Assembly: GCA_034231615.1 (NCBI GenBank)
Contig: CM067299.1
Coordinates: forward strand, 17,698,498-17,762,497
Source: Meghimatium bilineatum
Lineage: Eukaryota; Mollusca; Gastropoda; Stylommatophora; Philomycidae
Direction: 5' to 3'
Length of the DNA stretch: 64,000 nt
The notes beneath the pieces were generated by a model. It had not been told where the DNA came from. It saw only the letters and a list, made by a program, of their open reading frames with translations, and searched no databases. A program made the position numbers and the translations under genes. Below are positions 1 to 11,062 of this stretch, in pieces. The first letter of the stretch is position 1; every line of letters starts with the position of its first letter.

Positions 1-788
1 GTAGTTATCATGGAGTGAACACTCTGGGGAAATATTATGACTTCATTGACTCAGCACTCCTGTGTAGCTATCATTGATACAACACTCCTGTGTAGTTATC
101 ATGAAGTGAACACTCTTGTGTAGTTATTATGGACACAACACTCCTGTGTAGCTATCATTGACACAACACTCCTGTGTAGTTATCATGGAGTGAACACTCC
201 TGTGTAGTTATTATGATTTCACTGAATCAGCACACCTGTGTAACTATCATTGACACAACACTCCTGTGTAGTTATCATGGAGTGAGCACTCTGGGGAAAT
301 ATTATGACTTCATTGACTCAGCACTCCTTTGTAGCCATCATTGACACAACACTCCTGTGTAGTTATAATGGAGTGAACACTCCTGTGTAGTTATTATGGA
401 CACAACACTCCTGTGTAGCTATCATTGACACAACACTCCTGTGTAGCTATCATTGACACAACACTCCTGTGTAGTTATTATGACTTCACTGACTCAGCAA
501 TCCTGTGTAGCTACCATTGACACAACACTCCTGTGTAGTTATTATGGACACAACACTCCTGTGTAGCTATCATTGACACAACACTCCTGTGTAGTTATTA
601 TGGACACAACACTCCTGTGTAGTTATCATGGAGTGAGCACTCTTGTGTAGTTATTATGACATCATTGACTCAACACTCCTGTGTAGTTATCATGGAGTGA
701 ACACTCCTGTGTAGTTATTATGAACACACCACTCCTGTGTGGTTATTATGACATCATTAACTCAACACTCCTATGTAGTTATCATGGA
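1..788. repeat. Minisatellite, about 28-35 bp units
   Basis: A tandem array runs from the left edge. Its units are built on 'cactcctgtgtag' followed by 'ttatcatggagtgaa', 'ctatcattgacacaa' or 'ttattatgacttcattgactcag'. The common unit is 28 bp and a longer variant is about 35 bp. Units are degenerate and the variants are interleaved. The array continues off the left edge, so its full length is unknown. No coding role is visible. Confidence 0.9.
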
Positions 789-1810
789 CTCTAAGACGTT
801 AGTACTATATAGTAGATAATAAATAATACCCTACCCCTATACAGTAATAGAGAACAATATCAATGAAGCTATACTTTGAGGTCTGTTATAGTGCAATAAA
901 AAGTGCAATAGAGAAATCATAAATTTAAAAAATGTAGAATAAATCAGAATGACACTAGGACAGAAATTGGCGTGAACACAAAAGGTGACAGTTATATGAT
1001 ATGCGAGATGAAATATGAGGCAACAAGGGAAAACAAACATGATCTTATTCACGGAACATTATTTAACGACATAGATCTCTCATTTTATTTTTCCTGTGAA
1101 TTTCATTGGCTGTCATCGACACAAAGTATAACATAGTAACCAATGAAAATCAAGTAAAAAAGTCAAATGAGTAATTTTAGAAGGTTGTTTTCCAATTAGT
1201 CAACAGCTCTTATATATTTCGACGATCACGATCTAGGTTAGAGTAGTTCCCAATGTAGGGTTGTGGATCCCTTATCTATATGTGTTTAGTGTATGGTTTC
1301 CCTCAAATGAGTTGAGAGAGGGCAATTTTGTGTTAATATGATTAACAATGGCATCACTCACGAATGTTTGGAAACCCCTGTTATGATAAATTGTTAATTT
1401 ACGACATTTAATTTCAACAACCTCCTCTACTGTTTCACCCTTGGTGTGGTTAAGAAGATTGTGTGCCCCCCTTGTCACCTGAAGCTAATCTGCACTGATG
1501 GAGTTATGTTACACAAAGCCTATGAAGTTTCAAAAGACGGAGTTTTAAACGAAGTGAAAGTTTCACTATTGCCTTTCCAGCAAATTAGAAACAATAAAAT
1601 GTTAAGAAGAGCAAGGCATAAATGATAGCTGAAACTAGTTTTATATTACCAATGGAACAGTACTACATAAATTAACTTGAATATAACATCTAATGATTCA
1701 AACAAAACTATACATACATTTCATTAAGATGTACATGTCCTAATGAAGCAGTACTACATAAATTCATTTAAATATGTACAGAGTCACAATGAAACAGTAA
1801 TAAATAAAGG
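789..1810. other. AT-rich stretch, no gene recognised
   Basis: No conserved protein, RNA gene or clear mobile element is visible. The second half (about 1640-1800) contains loosely repeated 'ataaattcatttgaata'-like phrases that lead into the tandem array at 1811. Confidence 0.6.
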
Positions 1811-1962
1811 CATTTGAATGGGACGTTTAAAAACCTCTACTGAAATACAAATACATTTGAATGGGACGTTTAAAAACCTCTACTGAAATACAAATACATT
1901 TGAATGAGACGTTTAAAAACCTCTACTGAAATACAAATACATTTGAATGGGACGTTTAAAAC
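1811..1962. repeat. Short tandem repeat, 43 bp x 3.5
   Basis: Three and a half nearly identical 43-bp units, each containing 'catttgaatgggacgttta' and then 'aaacctctactgaaatac'. Confidence 0.9.
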
Positions 1963-1997
1963 TCGCTGTGGGACTATTGCATAAAAAGTCAAGTCAA

Positions 1998-2240
1998 GTT
2001 ATCCATAGCATTTATTAAATATGTAAGGGTGTGAGATGTTAGCGATCTCACATTTCAGTGGCTGTGCAAATGAGGGCGGTAGCCATCTCCTCTCCCTCAC
2101 ACAGTCTTTACTTCCCGGATTAATCCGGTACCCATTTAAGGCTGGATCGACGCGGGAACCGTTGCGATCTGAAAAACATTTCCGTCTCAACTGGGGAATG
2201 AACCCATGACCACTCATATGCGAAGCCAGTGCGATATCTG
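1998..2240 (-). mobile_element. SINE, tRNA-headed family D (truncated copy)
   Basis: Homologous over its whole length to the copy at 55212-55466, including 'gagggcggtagccatctcct', 'tttacttcccggattaatcc' and 'cagtgcg' near the tRNA-like head. On the minus strand it reads from a degenerate tRNA-like promoter (ending here about 2235) towards 'aaatgctatgg'. The extreme head present at 55 kb is missing. The 72-codon open frame inside it is a chance frame. Confidence 0.75.
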
Positions 2241-2362
2241 GTACTATTACATAAATTCATTTGAATAGAATGTACATGACCTAATTAGTCGTCTGATTAT
2301 CACACCATCAATGCACACAGGATACGTCCATGTGTGCTTTGATCACCTGATTATATCCGTAA

Positions 2363-2785
2363 TTACATAACATCTGACAGTTCCAGTTTAGGGTTTATAA
2401 ACATTATTTTCATTCTATAATGACGATCATTTCTAGTCATGCCACATTTCAAGACCAGTTCCTTCATTCTAGATATGGACAATGAATTATATATCACTCT
2501 TATTATCTTTTGTTTATACGTGCAGTTTCTCATAAAGGAGTTCAATATGTCGACCAGACCAATTGCTCTAACGCACGATACAGAGGAAGAACTCACCATC
2601 CTATCTGCTCTATCAACGTCTCGAACACCCAATTGAACAGACATTAGGGTGACTCCTTCCAATGTCAATGTCCTCATAGCATCAAATCCGCTTGTATTGT
2701 TCTTATCATGCTCATCAGTCACTGATAATGCAAACATGAAATGCACTCTGTGTCCCCAACCAGTTGTAATAATTTCCTTGTTCAT
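2363..2785 (-). CDS. Unrecognised 140-codon open frame (possible exon)
   Basis: This minus-strand frame of 140 codons is the longest open stretch in the first 50 kb that is not part of a recognisable LINE or simple repeat. I do not recognise the protein. Its first codons lie in the last unit of the adjacent minisatellite, so the annotated ATG is probably not a real start. Within it, 'ATG|GTGAGT' on the minus strand (donor at 2591-2596 on +) is a good splice-donor match, so a shorter exon of roughly 2597-2750 is possible. The + strand is also partly open here, which weakens the case. It could equally be a chance frame or a fragment of an unknown transposon. Confidence 0.2.
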   Translation of the reverse strand: MNKEIITTGWGHRVHFMFALSVTDEHDKNNTSGFDAMRTLTLEGVTLMSVQLGVRDVDRADRMVSSSSVSCVRAIGLVDILNSFMRNCTYKQKIIRVIYNSLSISRMKELVLKCGMTRNDRHYRMKIMFINPKLELSDVM

Positions 2786-3805
2786 GTTGTTTGTAGTGAC
2801 ATCTGTGTCACCAATCAGTTGTAATAATTTCCTTGTTCATGTTGTTTGTTGTGACATCTGTGTCACCAACCAGTTGTAATAATTTCCTTGTTCATGTTGT
2901 TTGTAGTGACATCTGTGTCACCAATCAGTTGTAATAATTTCCTTGTTCATGTCGTTTGTAGTGACATCTGTGTCACCAATCAGTTGTAATAATTGCCTTG
3001 TTCCTGTTGATGTAGTGACATCTGTGTCACCAACCAGTTGTAATAATTTCCTGTTACTTGTAGTAATATCTGTGTCACCAATCAGTTGTAATAATTTCCT
3101 TGTTAATGTTGTTTGTTGTGACATCTGTGTCACCAATCAGTTGTAATAATTTCCTGTTGTTTGTAGTGACATCTGTGTCACCAACCAGTTGTAATAATTT
3201 CCTTGTTCCTGTTGATGTAGTGACATCTGTGTCACCAACCAGTTGTAATAATTTCCTGTTGTTTGTAGTGACATCTGTGTCGCCAACCAGTTATAATAAT
3301 TTCCTGTTGTTTGTAGTGACATCTGTGTCACCAACCAGTTGTAATAATTTCCTTGTTCCTGTTGTTTGTAGTGACATCTGTGTCACCAATCAGTTGTAAT
3401 AATTTCCTTGTTCATGTTATTTGTTGTGACATCTGTGTCACCAACCAGTTGTAATAATTTCCTTGTTCATGTTATTTGTTGTGACATCTGTGTCACCAAC
3501 CAGTTGTAATAATTTCCTTGTTCATGTCGTTTGTAGTGACATCTGTGTCACCAATCAGTTGTAATAATTGCCTTGTTCCTGTTGATGTAGTGACATCTGT
3601 GTCACCAACCAGTTGTAATAATTTCCTGTTACTTGTAGTAATATCTGTGTCACCAATCAGTTGTAATAATTTCCTTGTTCATGTTGTTTGTTGTGACATC
3701 TGTGTCACCAATCAGTTGTAATAATTTCCTGTTGCTTGTAGTGATATCTGTGTCCCCAATCAGTTGTAATAAATTCCTTTTTCCTGCTGCTTGTAGTGAC
3801 ATAGT
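2764..3805. repeat. Minisatellite, 48/55-bp units, about 19 copies
   Basis: Each unit contains 'tgacatctgtgtcaccaa' and 'cagttgtaataatttcc'. Unit lengths alternate between about 48 and 55 bp because of a 7-bp insertion ('ttgttca' or 'ttgttcc'). A block of about 210 bp starting at 2938 recurs almost exactly at 3513, which shows a higher-order period near 575 bp. Short frames stay open on both strands, but this reflects unit composition rather than a gene. Confidence 0.95.
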
Positions 3806-3929
3806 CCACTCTCTAATAATTTCCCCTACACACAGAGCTGTGAAGGTCGATGCACTACACACATTCTACAACATAAACATCAGTGACCATAATCATATAA
3901 CCTTCCCTACAAGTCTTAATGTAATGGTG

Positions 3930-4340
3930 TTATATAAATTCTCTTGAATGTTATTTGATGTGTAAAGATAAATTTCTTGAATGTTTTACTATGTTTAAAT
4001 ATAAATACTTTTGAATATAATCTGATGTATAAAGATAATATCTCTTGAGTGTGATGTACTGTATAAAAATAAATTATCCTAAACGTGATGAATAAAGATA
4101 AATTCTCTGGAATATTATATGATGTATAAAGAAAAATTATCTCTTGAATATAACATGAGCTATAAAATTAAAGTCTCTTGAGTGAGAAGTAATGTACACA
4201 GATAAATTGTCTTGGTCCTATGACACAAACTGATCAAACTAAGCAGTGATGAGACGTGATGCATAAAGATAAATTATCTTCAATATGATGTGAGCTATAA
4301 AGATAATTCTCTTGAATGTACAGATAAAAACACAAACTGA
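3930..4340. repeat. Degenerate satellite-like AT repeat
   Basis: Loose reiteration of 'tgatgtataaagataaattctcttgaat' with spacing of about 30-45 bp. Units are strongly diverged. It ends where the SINE at 4364 has inserted. Confidence 0.6.
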
Positions 4341-4363
4341 TCCAAAAGAGAAGTGACGGATAT

Positions 4364-4652
4364 CTTCTTCTTCTTCTTCTTCTTCTTTGTTCGTTCTCAA
4401 ACTCCAGCAGATTAGCAGGATGTAGTCCGGAAAACATAATGCGTTGTGTCATGATTTACAGCATTGCTGTGATATCTGTGCCTTTCGGCCTGACACATCC
4501 GACTTCAGCATGACTTTTGGTCACTGACCCTATATGGGATGGGACAGCCAACTCCGTCCCATAACCTCCTTAGTCACCTTTTACGACATGCGTGGAAGGT
4601 AAACAGTGTTGCTATTCTTTGCTCCCCTTTCGGGCCCCGGCAACACAAGGGC
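4364..4652 (-). mobile_element. SINE family A, complete copy with 14-bp TSD
   Basis: A 289-bp element is flanked by a perfect direct repeat 'gaagtgacggatat' at 4350-4363 and 4653-4666. On the minus strand it runs from 'ggggcccgaaaggggagcaa' through 'tgtcgtaaaaggtgactaag' to a 3' (GAA)n tail. The segment around 'tcgtaaaaggcgactaa' resembles a motif I remember as widespread in mollusc SINEs. It is the best reference copy for the family, of which I count about a dozen copies in this window. Confidence 0.9.
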
Positions 4653-4919
4653 GAAGTGACGGATATAAAATGCAGTTATTGAATAATTCTAATGACTTAC
4701 CAGGTGGTCTTTCCTTTCGGCAACATGTCTTCATTGTGAATGGTTAATCCCAAGTATTCTAAAACAGAATAGATTTCAAGTGTAAACAAGTGACTCATTT
4801 CAGCAGCAGCCTCAAATAACAGATATCCAAGATAAATACATAAATGTTGCTCTGGTTAACTTATCCCAGAATTGTACGTGCCTACTATATTATCATCATG
4901 TGCCGTATTGTCAGAGGTG

Positions 4920-5065
4920 TTCTACTGCCGATCTCCGTCATTGCTTTTATATATGTAAATGTTTTTTTTTACCGATGTTGCTTTGCGTAACGTAATCTTT
5001 CTTTCTTTCTGTCGGTTTGGCAATGTATTCTACCGATGTTGCGTTGCATAACGTAATCGTTATTT
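4920..5065. repeat. Short direct repeat pair
   Basis: 'taccgatgttgctttgcgta' near 4972 recurs with two changes near 5033, each followed by 'acgtaatc'. The spacing is about 61 bp. No further copies are seen nearby. Confidence 0.5.
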
Positions 5066-5159
5066 TTTATCTGATAATCCTCTATTTTACTGTCTCATAC
5101 TGCGTTGTGTTTTTTTATTACATTTACCGGATGTTTTAAATACGTGTCTTATCACAAAC

Positions 5160-5262
5160 TGTTCGGTAACGCTGTGGCTGAGTGTAAAGAACTCGTTACG
5201 GACGGCCACGGTACCTGGTTCAATTTCAGCCGAAAGGTGTGCATCAGTTCAGACAATATTTG
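5160..5262 (+). mobile_element. Degenerate tRNA-like SINE head (possible)
   Basis: 'tggctgagtg' and, 41 bp later, 'ggttcaatttc' resemble the A and B boxes of a tRNA-type RNA polymerase III promoter. They are followed by 'agccgaaaggtgtgcatcag'. The anticodon arm and acceptor stem do not pair well, so this is not a functional tRNA. It could be a SINE head or chance. Confidence 0.35.
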
Positions 5263-5985
5263 AAACCTAATCACCGTAAATGTTGCATAGAACAGCGGTT
5301 CTCAATATGTTTTTGGCCCATGTTATGACCCATTTTATCTCCATGTCCCCAGAGCCTAAAAACAGGTATGTTGACATTCTCCAGAACTTGTTACGATATA
5401 TCTTGCTACTAATCATTCAAAACGTAACTTCATCTGTACCCCCATTAGAAGGGTCTATGCCCTCCCTCGCCGGGAGAGAAGGATATGAACCGTGGTAAAA
5501 ACTGATGGCCCAAGAAAAAAAAACACCCAATAAATGCTAGGTTGATAGTAATGGCCTGAATAAGATATGACACCAACAAATGATCACACAAAAGTAAAGT
5601 CAAAGAACTAGTGTCACAACACACGGTTTTCCCATAAGTACTCAGCTGTCTAGTTAGTTTTTGACTAGAAACTGCACTAAGGGACCTTCATCCGTTTAGA
5701 AAATTTTTAGAAGCGTGAAGTCGTGGTCTCTGTCACGATTGTAGGAGTCTGCTGTAAAGATTGGAACGGCCCGAAATGAGAAACAATAGATGTATGAAGA
5801 TAGTGACAAATCAAAACTGAACTGCAACTGTCAGCCACTACACTCTGATTGATTTAATGAGACGGGGATCAGAGCATCTATGAACTTGTCCAGTTTCTTC
5901 TGATGATTACCTGCACTCATAAATGTACTGTGCATCAGAAACATGGATGTCCTGACATTCCGTCCTGACCTGACATGCATGGTAG
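5263..5985. other. No recognisable feature
   Basis: Unique-looking, mildly AT-rich DNA. No conserved coding sequence is found in any frame. Confidence 0.5.
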
Positions 5986-6144
5986 GTCATAGTGTCACCA
6001 TTCTTGTCTTCTTCGTTTTCTCTTGCCCCTTGGAGACCACATCAACGCTTGACAGGAGTCTTTTGGTATCCATTCGCAGCGCGTGTCCGATGTAATTACA
6101 TCGATGTAATGACGTCTTCGCACTAAGACACAGCAAATATCACT
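5986..6144 (-). pseudogene. LINE ORF2 C-terminal fragment
   Basis: The minus-strand translation gives a 'QALMWSPRGKRKR' motif. This is the basic segment found near the end of many RTE/CR1-like reverse transcriptase polyproteins and is also present at 48.1 kb and 50.2 kb. The fragment is cut by the SINE inserted at 6145. Confidence 0.6.
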
Positions 6145-6306
6145 TTCTCGCCGAAGACGGATGTGTCGGGACATTGGCGCAAATAAAACAGCGACACAAC
6201 GCATTTCCATTGTCTGGACTAAATCCTTCTGGAAATCTATTAGGACTATGGTCCTGATACAAGATATCCAGTGGGAGTTTGAGAATCAACGCTGAAGAAG
6301 AAGAAG
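6145..6306 (+). mobile_element. SINE family B, complete copy with 10-bp TSD
   Basis: A 162-bp element flanked by 'aaatatcact' at 6135-6144 and 6307-6316. It starts near 'cgaagacggatgtgtcgg', contains 'ttggcgcaaataaaacag' and ends in (GAA)n. Its 3' half is related to family A, but the 5' head is different and shorter. It is inserted in a LINE fragment. Confidence 0.85.
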
Positions 6307-6424
6307 AAATATCACTGACTGTCAACCATCACATATTAAAAGAAAAATTCTACCTTGAGTATATTATTACAGTCGCTAGTTCTCTTCATGAAGAGCACTC
6401 GTATTACAATAAAAACTGCTGCTA

Positions 6425-6668
6425 ATCTTCTTCTGCATTTGTTCTCAGATTCCTAAAGATTAGCAGGACATGGTCCAGATAACATAATGGCATGTATCAT
6501 AGTTTACGGCTTGGCTGTGATAGATGCACCTTTCGGAATGACATAGTCGACTTTAGCATGACGTTGTGGTTACTGACCTACAGAAGGGAAAGCCACATGC
6601 AACCCAAAACCTGCTTTGTTGCATTTTACAACAAGAATTACAGGTGTTGCATCTTATTCTTTGTTCAT
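6425..6668 (-). mobile_element. SINE family A, old degenerate copy
   Basis: It follows the 4.4-kb copy in order: 'cttcttctgc', 'agattagcaggacatggtcc', 'tttacggcttggctgtgata', 'catttta(c)aac' and 'tattctttgt'. There are many substitutions and indels. Confidence 0.75.
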
Positions 6669-6895
6669 TCATACACCTCAGATTAGCAGAATAATTCAGA
6701 GAACGGAATGTGTTGTATCATGGTTTATAGCTTATCTGTGATGTTCTCGTCTTTTGATCTAATACATCCAACTTTATCATGACTTCAGGGACAACTTGAC
6801 CCTCTTTGAGATATGGGACATCCAAATTCACCCCCCCCAACCTCCATATCATATTCGTCTCCTATGACATGCATGGAAGGTCATAGTGTCACCAC
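6669..6895 (-). mobile_element. SINE family A, second degenerate copy
   Basis: It begins 'cagattagcagaataattca' directly after the previous copy and continues to 'cctatgacatgcatggaagg'. A C-run at 6831-6838 interrupts it. The tandem placement suggests either an insertion into the tail of the neighbour or a duplication. Confidence 0.7.
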
Positions 6896-7060
6896 TCCTC
6901 CAGTCGACTCAGCTGTAAATGAGTACCTGACGCATGAGTTAGGGAAGGTAAAAAACAGCAAGGAAGGGAACTGGCCACCCCACCTAATAGTTGCTGCGGC
7001 TTAGTACATGAAAAGTTATCTTCATCCCCGACGGCAGATGCCATGGGACCTACCTTTAAA
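6896..7060 (+). mobile_element. SINE family E fragment
   Basis: Homologous, in inverted orientation, to 25680-25860. The shared order is 'cagtcgactcagctgtaaat', 'acctgacgcatgagttaggg', 'ggccaccccacctaatag' and 'cgacggcag'. No intact tRNA-like head is seen. Confidence 0.65.
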
Positions 7061-7111
7061 AAAAGAGAATGTACTGACGCAAATATGTGGAAAAATAAAA
7101 AACGTGTTTCC

Positions 7112-7895
7112 AAACAAATTATATTTGGTAAACTCTTAAATAGTAGACATCATTTAGGCAGACTTCCAAACAGATGATATTTGGTAAACTCTTAAATATT
7201 AGACATAATTTAGGCAGAGTTCCAAATAGATGATATTTGGTAAACTCTTAAATATTAGTCATCATTTAGACAGACTTTCAAACAGATGATATTTGGTAAA
7301 CTCTTAAATATTAGTCATCATTTAGACAGACTTTCAAACAGATGATATTTGGTAAACTCTTAAATATTAGTCATCATTTAGACAGACTTCCAAATAGATG
7401 ATACTTGGTAAACTCTTAAATATTAGTCATCATTTAGACAGACTTTCAAACAGATGATATTTGGTAAACTCTTAAATATTAGTCATCATTTAGACAGACT
7501 TCCAAATAGATGATACTTGGTAAACTCTTAAATAGTAGACATCATTTAGGCAGACTTCCAAACAGATGATATTTGGTAAACTCTTAAATATTAGACATAA
7601 TTTAGGCAGAGTTCCAAATAGATGATATTTGGTAAACTCTTAAATATTAGTCATCATTTAGACAGACTTTCAAACAGATGATATTTGGTAAACTCTTAAA
7701 TATTAGTCATCATTTAGACAGACTTCCAAATAGATGATACTTGGTAAACTCTTAAATATTAGACATAATTTAGACAGACTTTCAAACAGATGATATTTGG
7801 TAAACTCTTAAATATTAGACATAATTTAGACAGACTTTCAAACAGATGATATTTGGTAAAACTCTTAAATAGTAGATATCATGTAGGCAGACTGT
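7112..7895. repeat. Minisatellite, 56-bp units, about 14 copies
   Basis: The unit contains 'cagatgatatttggtaaact' and 'cttaaatattagtcatcatt'. Variants (tagtagac, tagtcatc, tagacata) are interspersed, and some multi-unit blocks recur, which points to unequal exchange. Confidence 0.95.
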
Positions 7896-8640
7896 CGATA
7901 AGATTTCGCCCGAAGTGTTCATGATTCTCCCTGAAATGTTAAACAGTGTCAAGATCAATACAGTTTTGTATTCCTTACCTAGTTAGTTTATGTTGTAAGG
8001 CACACTTCACGTATATCCTCAACATATTCACATAACTGCGATTCTCTGAGAGAGAGAGAGAGAAGAAGAAATCGGTTTAATTTGTTTTCAAAGAATATTT
8101 TTATAATAACTCTAAAGAAACAAATAAGGAGTTGGATTCACTCTATGCAAAACTTAACTGGTAAGACTGCAGAAGAACTAAATACAAAAAAAAATAACAT
8201 AATATGAAGTAGTGTAGATTTAAAATGTGCAACAGTAAATTAAATTAACGATCTGATCAAAGACATTTATCAAGATAGTATACAACACGCATATGTGATT
8301 CACCCCCCCCCCCCCCCAAAATACGATAGGAAAAACACACTGACAACAAACAATAAGGATCCAATGTTAAAAGTATGAATTAGTACAATAGAAAATATAC
8401 TAAAAGGAGTATACGCATCATTTTCCTTGGTAATAAAATGATGATGAATGGCTGGATGATGGTGAAGACGACAATGATGACGTTAAGGATGATGACTATA
8501 ATGATGAATGTCCATTGAAAACCACGTAGGGCTTATTCAAATAAAATGCATATTGCAGTTCTAACCAACTTTCATCTAAGGTATTGGATAATATGGAAAC
8601 AATAGTTGTACGTATATCAAACATTAAAACATTCTTCAGA
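7896..8640. other. Low-information DNA with simple repeats
   Basis: Contains a short (GA)n run at about 8048-8068, a C-run at about 8302-8318 and 'gatgatga'-rich DNA at 8440-8510. No gene recognised. Confidence 0.6.
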
Positions 8641-8654
8641 ATCATATCCATCAA

Positions 8655-8818
8655 TTCCACCGAAGACGGATATGTCGGGCTATTGACGCAAATAAAACAG
8701 GAACACAACTCATTTCCATTCTCTGGACTATATCCTGCTGGAAATCTAGTAGGACCATTGTCCTGCTGCAAGAGAGATCAAATGGGAGTTTGAGAATGAA
8801 CACTGAAGAAGAAGAGGA
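8655..8818 (+). mobile_element. SINE family B, complete copy with 11-bp TSD
   Basis: A 164-bp element flanked by 'atatccatcaa' at 8644-8654 and 8819-8829. Same structure as the copy at 6145, with 'cgaagacggatatgtcgg', 'ctagtaggaccattgtcctg' and a GAA-rich tail. The perfect TSD indicates a fairly recent insertion. Confidence 0.88.
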
Positions 8819-8861
8819 ATATCCATCAAGACCGGATGAATGGGGTTGAACAAATTAATTG

Positions 8862-8998
8862 CGTTACTCCTGCCGAAAACGGATGCCCTATGCCTACATG
8901 GCGCAAATCAAACGGTAGCACAGCATACTTCATGCTCCTCGGCTTAAACCACACGTTAAGTTCGTACTTGTTATCAGAAAGAGAACGAAGAAGAAGAT
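8862..8998 (+). mobile_element. SINE family B, degenerate copy
   Basis: Contains 'gccgaaaacggatgccctat', 'ggcgcaaatcaaacgg' and a 3' 'gaacgaagaagaaga' tail. Strongly diverged. Confidence 0.6.
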
Positions 8999-9069
8999 TA
9001 CGTTAACATTTCACTTCGGTTAAATAATTGTTGATAAATTATGTTGGAACATTAGTAATATAACAGATT

Positions 9070-9270
9070 ATTTTTAGATGTAGGCTCTATTATCGATTGT
9101 GTTTCCCCAGGTTAATGATGGTTGATAGTATCCACACTTGCCGTTTAGCGTACGGGTGGAAGCCCCAGATGTCGTTAAAAGGCCAGATGCGTCACCTTGG
9201 TTGCGTTGAGTCCATGTTTGTTCAAAGATAGCTTGATGTTTTCTATCCACCGTTTTCGTAGTATTCATTT
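9070..9270 (-). pseudogene. LINE 3' end (family with 'TLNGKCGY' C-terminus)
   Basis: The minus strand encodes 'RTLNGKCGYYQPSLTWG', the conserved terminal module also found at 10.9, 29.1 and 36.8 kb. Near its end it has the nucleotide signature 'acctggggaaacacaat'. Only the 3' end survives. Confidence 0.65.
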
Positions 9271-10838
9271 GACTATATATATAATTGAGGTGGGATTTTT
9301 TTTAAGCAACGCTAAAACTGCATGCATTCATTTGGCAACACTGCCAATGCGTTACAGGCACCGAGATTTAACAACATTATTGCAGTAAGTACTCCATGGT
9401 GGTGGTAGTGCCCCGATTAATTATTAATTGTCCTTATGATTAGTATTTCTCTTGCATTATATTTGGATAGGGAAGTTTTCTAGAGATTGTATAGTCCTAG
9501 ATGACTGTTTGATTTAATGTGTATGTATGGTGTAATGCCAGGAGCACAGTCTTCTACTCTAGAGCGGACTTTGTCGTTACTTTGTTTATAATCTCGAGTC
9601 ATCTGCAGATAAAAAGACTCTTCCTCCAAGAAGTACATGGAATGTATATTCAGAGACTTTATCCACAGATATCTAGATACAAGGACCAAACACGCGTCAC
9701 ATTTAGGGATTTCTTTCCTACAGGATTACCCGTTTAGAACCAATTCACTAATCACTAGTATATTTAGAAAATAAGTACTTCTCAGCGGTAGTTTTGCGCA
9801 CCGATCTAATGTATCGTCATTTATCTTGTTATATCCGACTTTTGTGTGTGCATATTTATTGGCCAGCGACACACAGTATGCACAAAACGACAAATGATAT
9901 GTAGCATCAGCAAAGATGAGTAACGCTGTGTCAGATCAAAACGCAGGACTAATCTGGGTACCTGGTAAATATTGTACGTAAACTACCGGTTATTTTTTTT
10001 GGGTAGCAATTACCTTTTCTGGTGAAGCCCATACTTCGTTTTGTATATCTAGATGTCCATGCTTCACCACAGCAAAGATTATGGAATTGGGTAGTCAGCT
10101 TTCTCTCAACCTTCTTTGTCTCCTCTCACAAGATACATGCAGTTTATTATTTGAGGCTAGTAACACACAGGTGAAGCAAGTGATAAAATTAGAATCTTTA
10201 GAACTGTTTAGACTAGAGAAACACCTCGTTACACTAGAGAAACATGGATATACATATCAACATGGATAACAAAGTATACTCGATAGATGCATGCTGTATT
10301 TACACATATTTGTAAAGCAGACAGTGGCGTATTCCTCCTGGTATGCACGAAATAAGCTACCCATTTTCACATAAATATTAAAACAAATAACGCTTGAGAT
10401 CTAACCAAGGTGAAGCATTTCGTCATAGACATACAAGAATCGTCTTGAGAACATGACAGAAGTACTGATGCTATCAACCTGTATATATCGTTGACTGTGG
10501 TTTCAGCAGACATCATAAATAGCTGCATATACATTAAACTCGGATGCTGTACAATAAACAGTGATTAACTGGGGAAATTGTTCAGCTGTGCGGCTGAAGT
10601 AACGTAACGGTGTTTAATACGGCCAAGGTAGATAATTACCAGAAAGCCAGAGACACGACACAACAGGCGTAGACCGTAGTGATACAAATATGAAAATATG
10701 TATTATTTTATAAAGTGAGAATGTGTTGCAAAAATACTAAAAATAATTACACAATAATTTGTTAAAATAATTATTATATTTATATATATTATCGTATCGT
10801 TAACAAATTAATATTATTATTATCGTATCAAACGACAA
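9271..10838. other. No recognisable feature
   Basis: Mixed AT-rich DNA. No conserved frames longer than about 70 codons make sense. No tandem array. Confidence 0.5.
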
Positions 10839-11062
10839 GAACATAAAACATAGAAGATCCGGATACAAAGTCAGAGGAAGACCTAGAAAAATATGGACAG
10901 ATAACATCAAGACAACCCTGAATAAATATGGATTCAACGCAGCCAAGACGACACATCTGGCCTTGGATAGACAACTAAAGATTCCAGTCACCACCCCTAC
11001 GCTTAACGGAAAGTGTGGATATTCTCATCATCATCATCCACCTGGGGATAGACAATAGATAA
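10839..11062 (+). pseudogene. LINE 3' end (same family as 29.1 kb)
   Basis: Frame-shifting translation gives 'GRPRKIWTDNIKTTLNKYG', then 'LALDRQLKIPVTTPTLNGK', followed by 'ccacctggggatagacaata'. This is the C-terminus and 3' UTR of the LINE family whose larger copy lies at 27.8-29.2 kb. Confidence 0.7.

Noticed and set aside
1..788. CRISPR-like repeat array
   Set aside because: Units are contiguous and degenerate with no unique spacers, and the window is eukaryotic. The same applies to the other arrays.
1999..2217. 72-codon minus-strand gene
   Set aside because: It lies entirely within SINE family D.
5160..5262. Functional tRNA gene
   Set aside because: A- and B-box-like motifs are present, but the stems do not pair and the ends are wrong.
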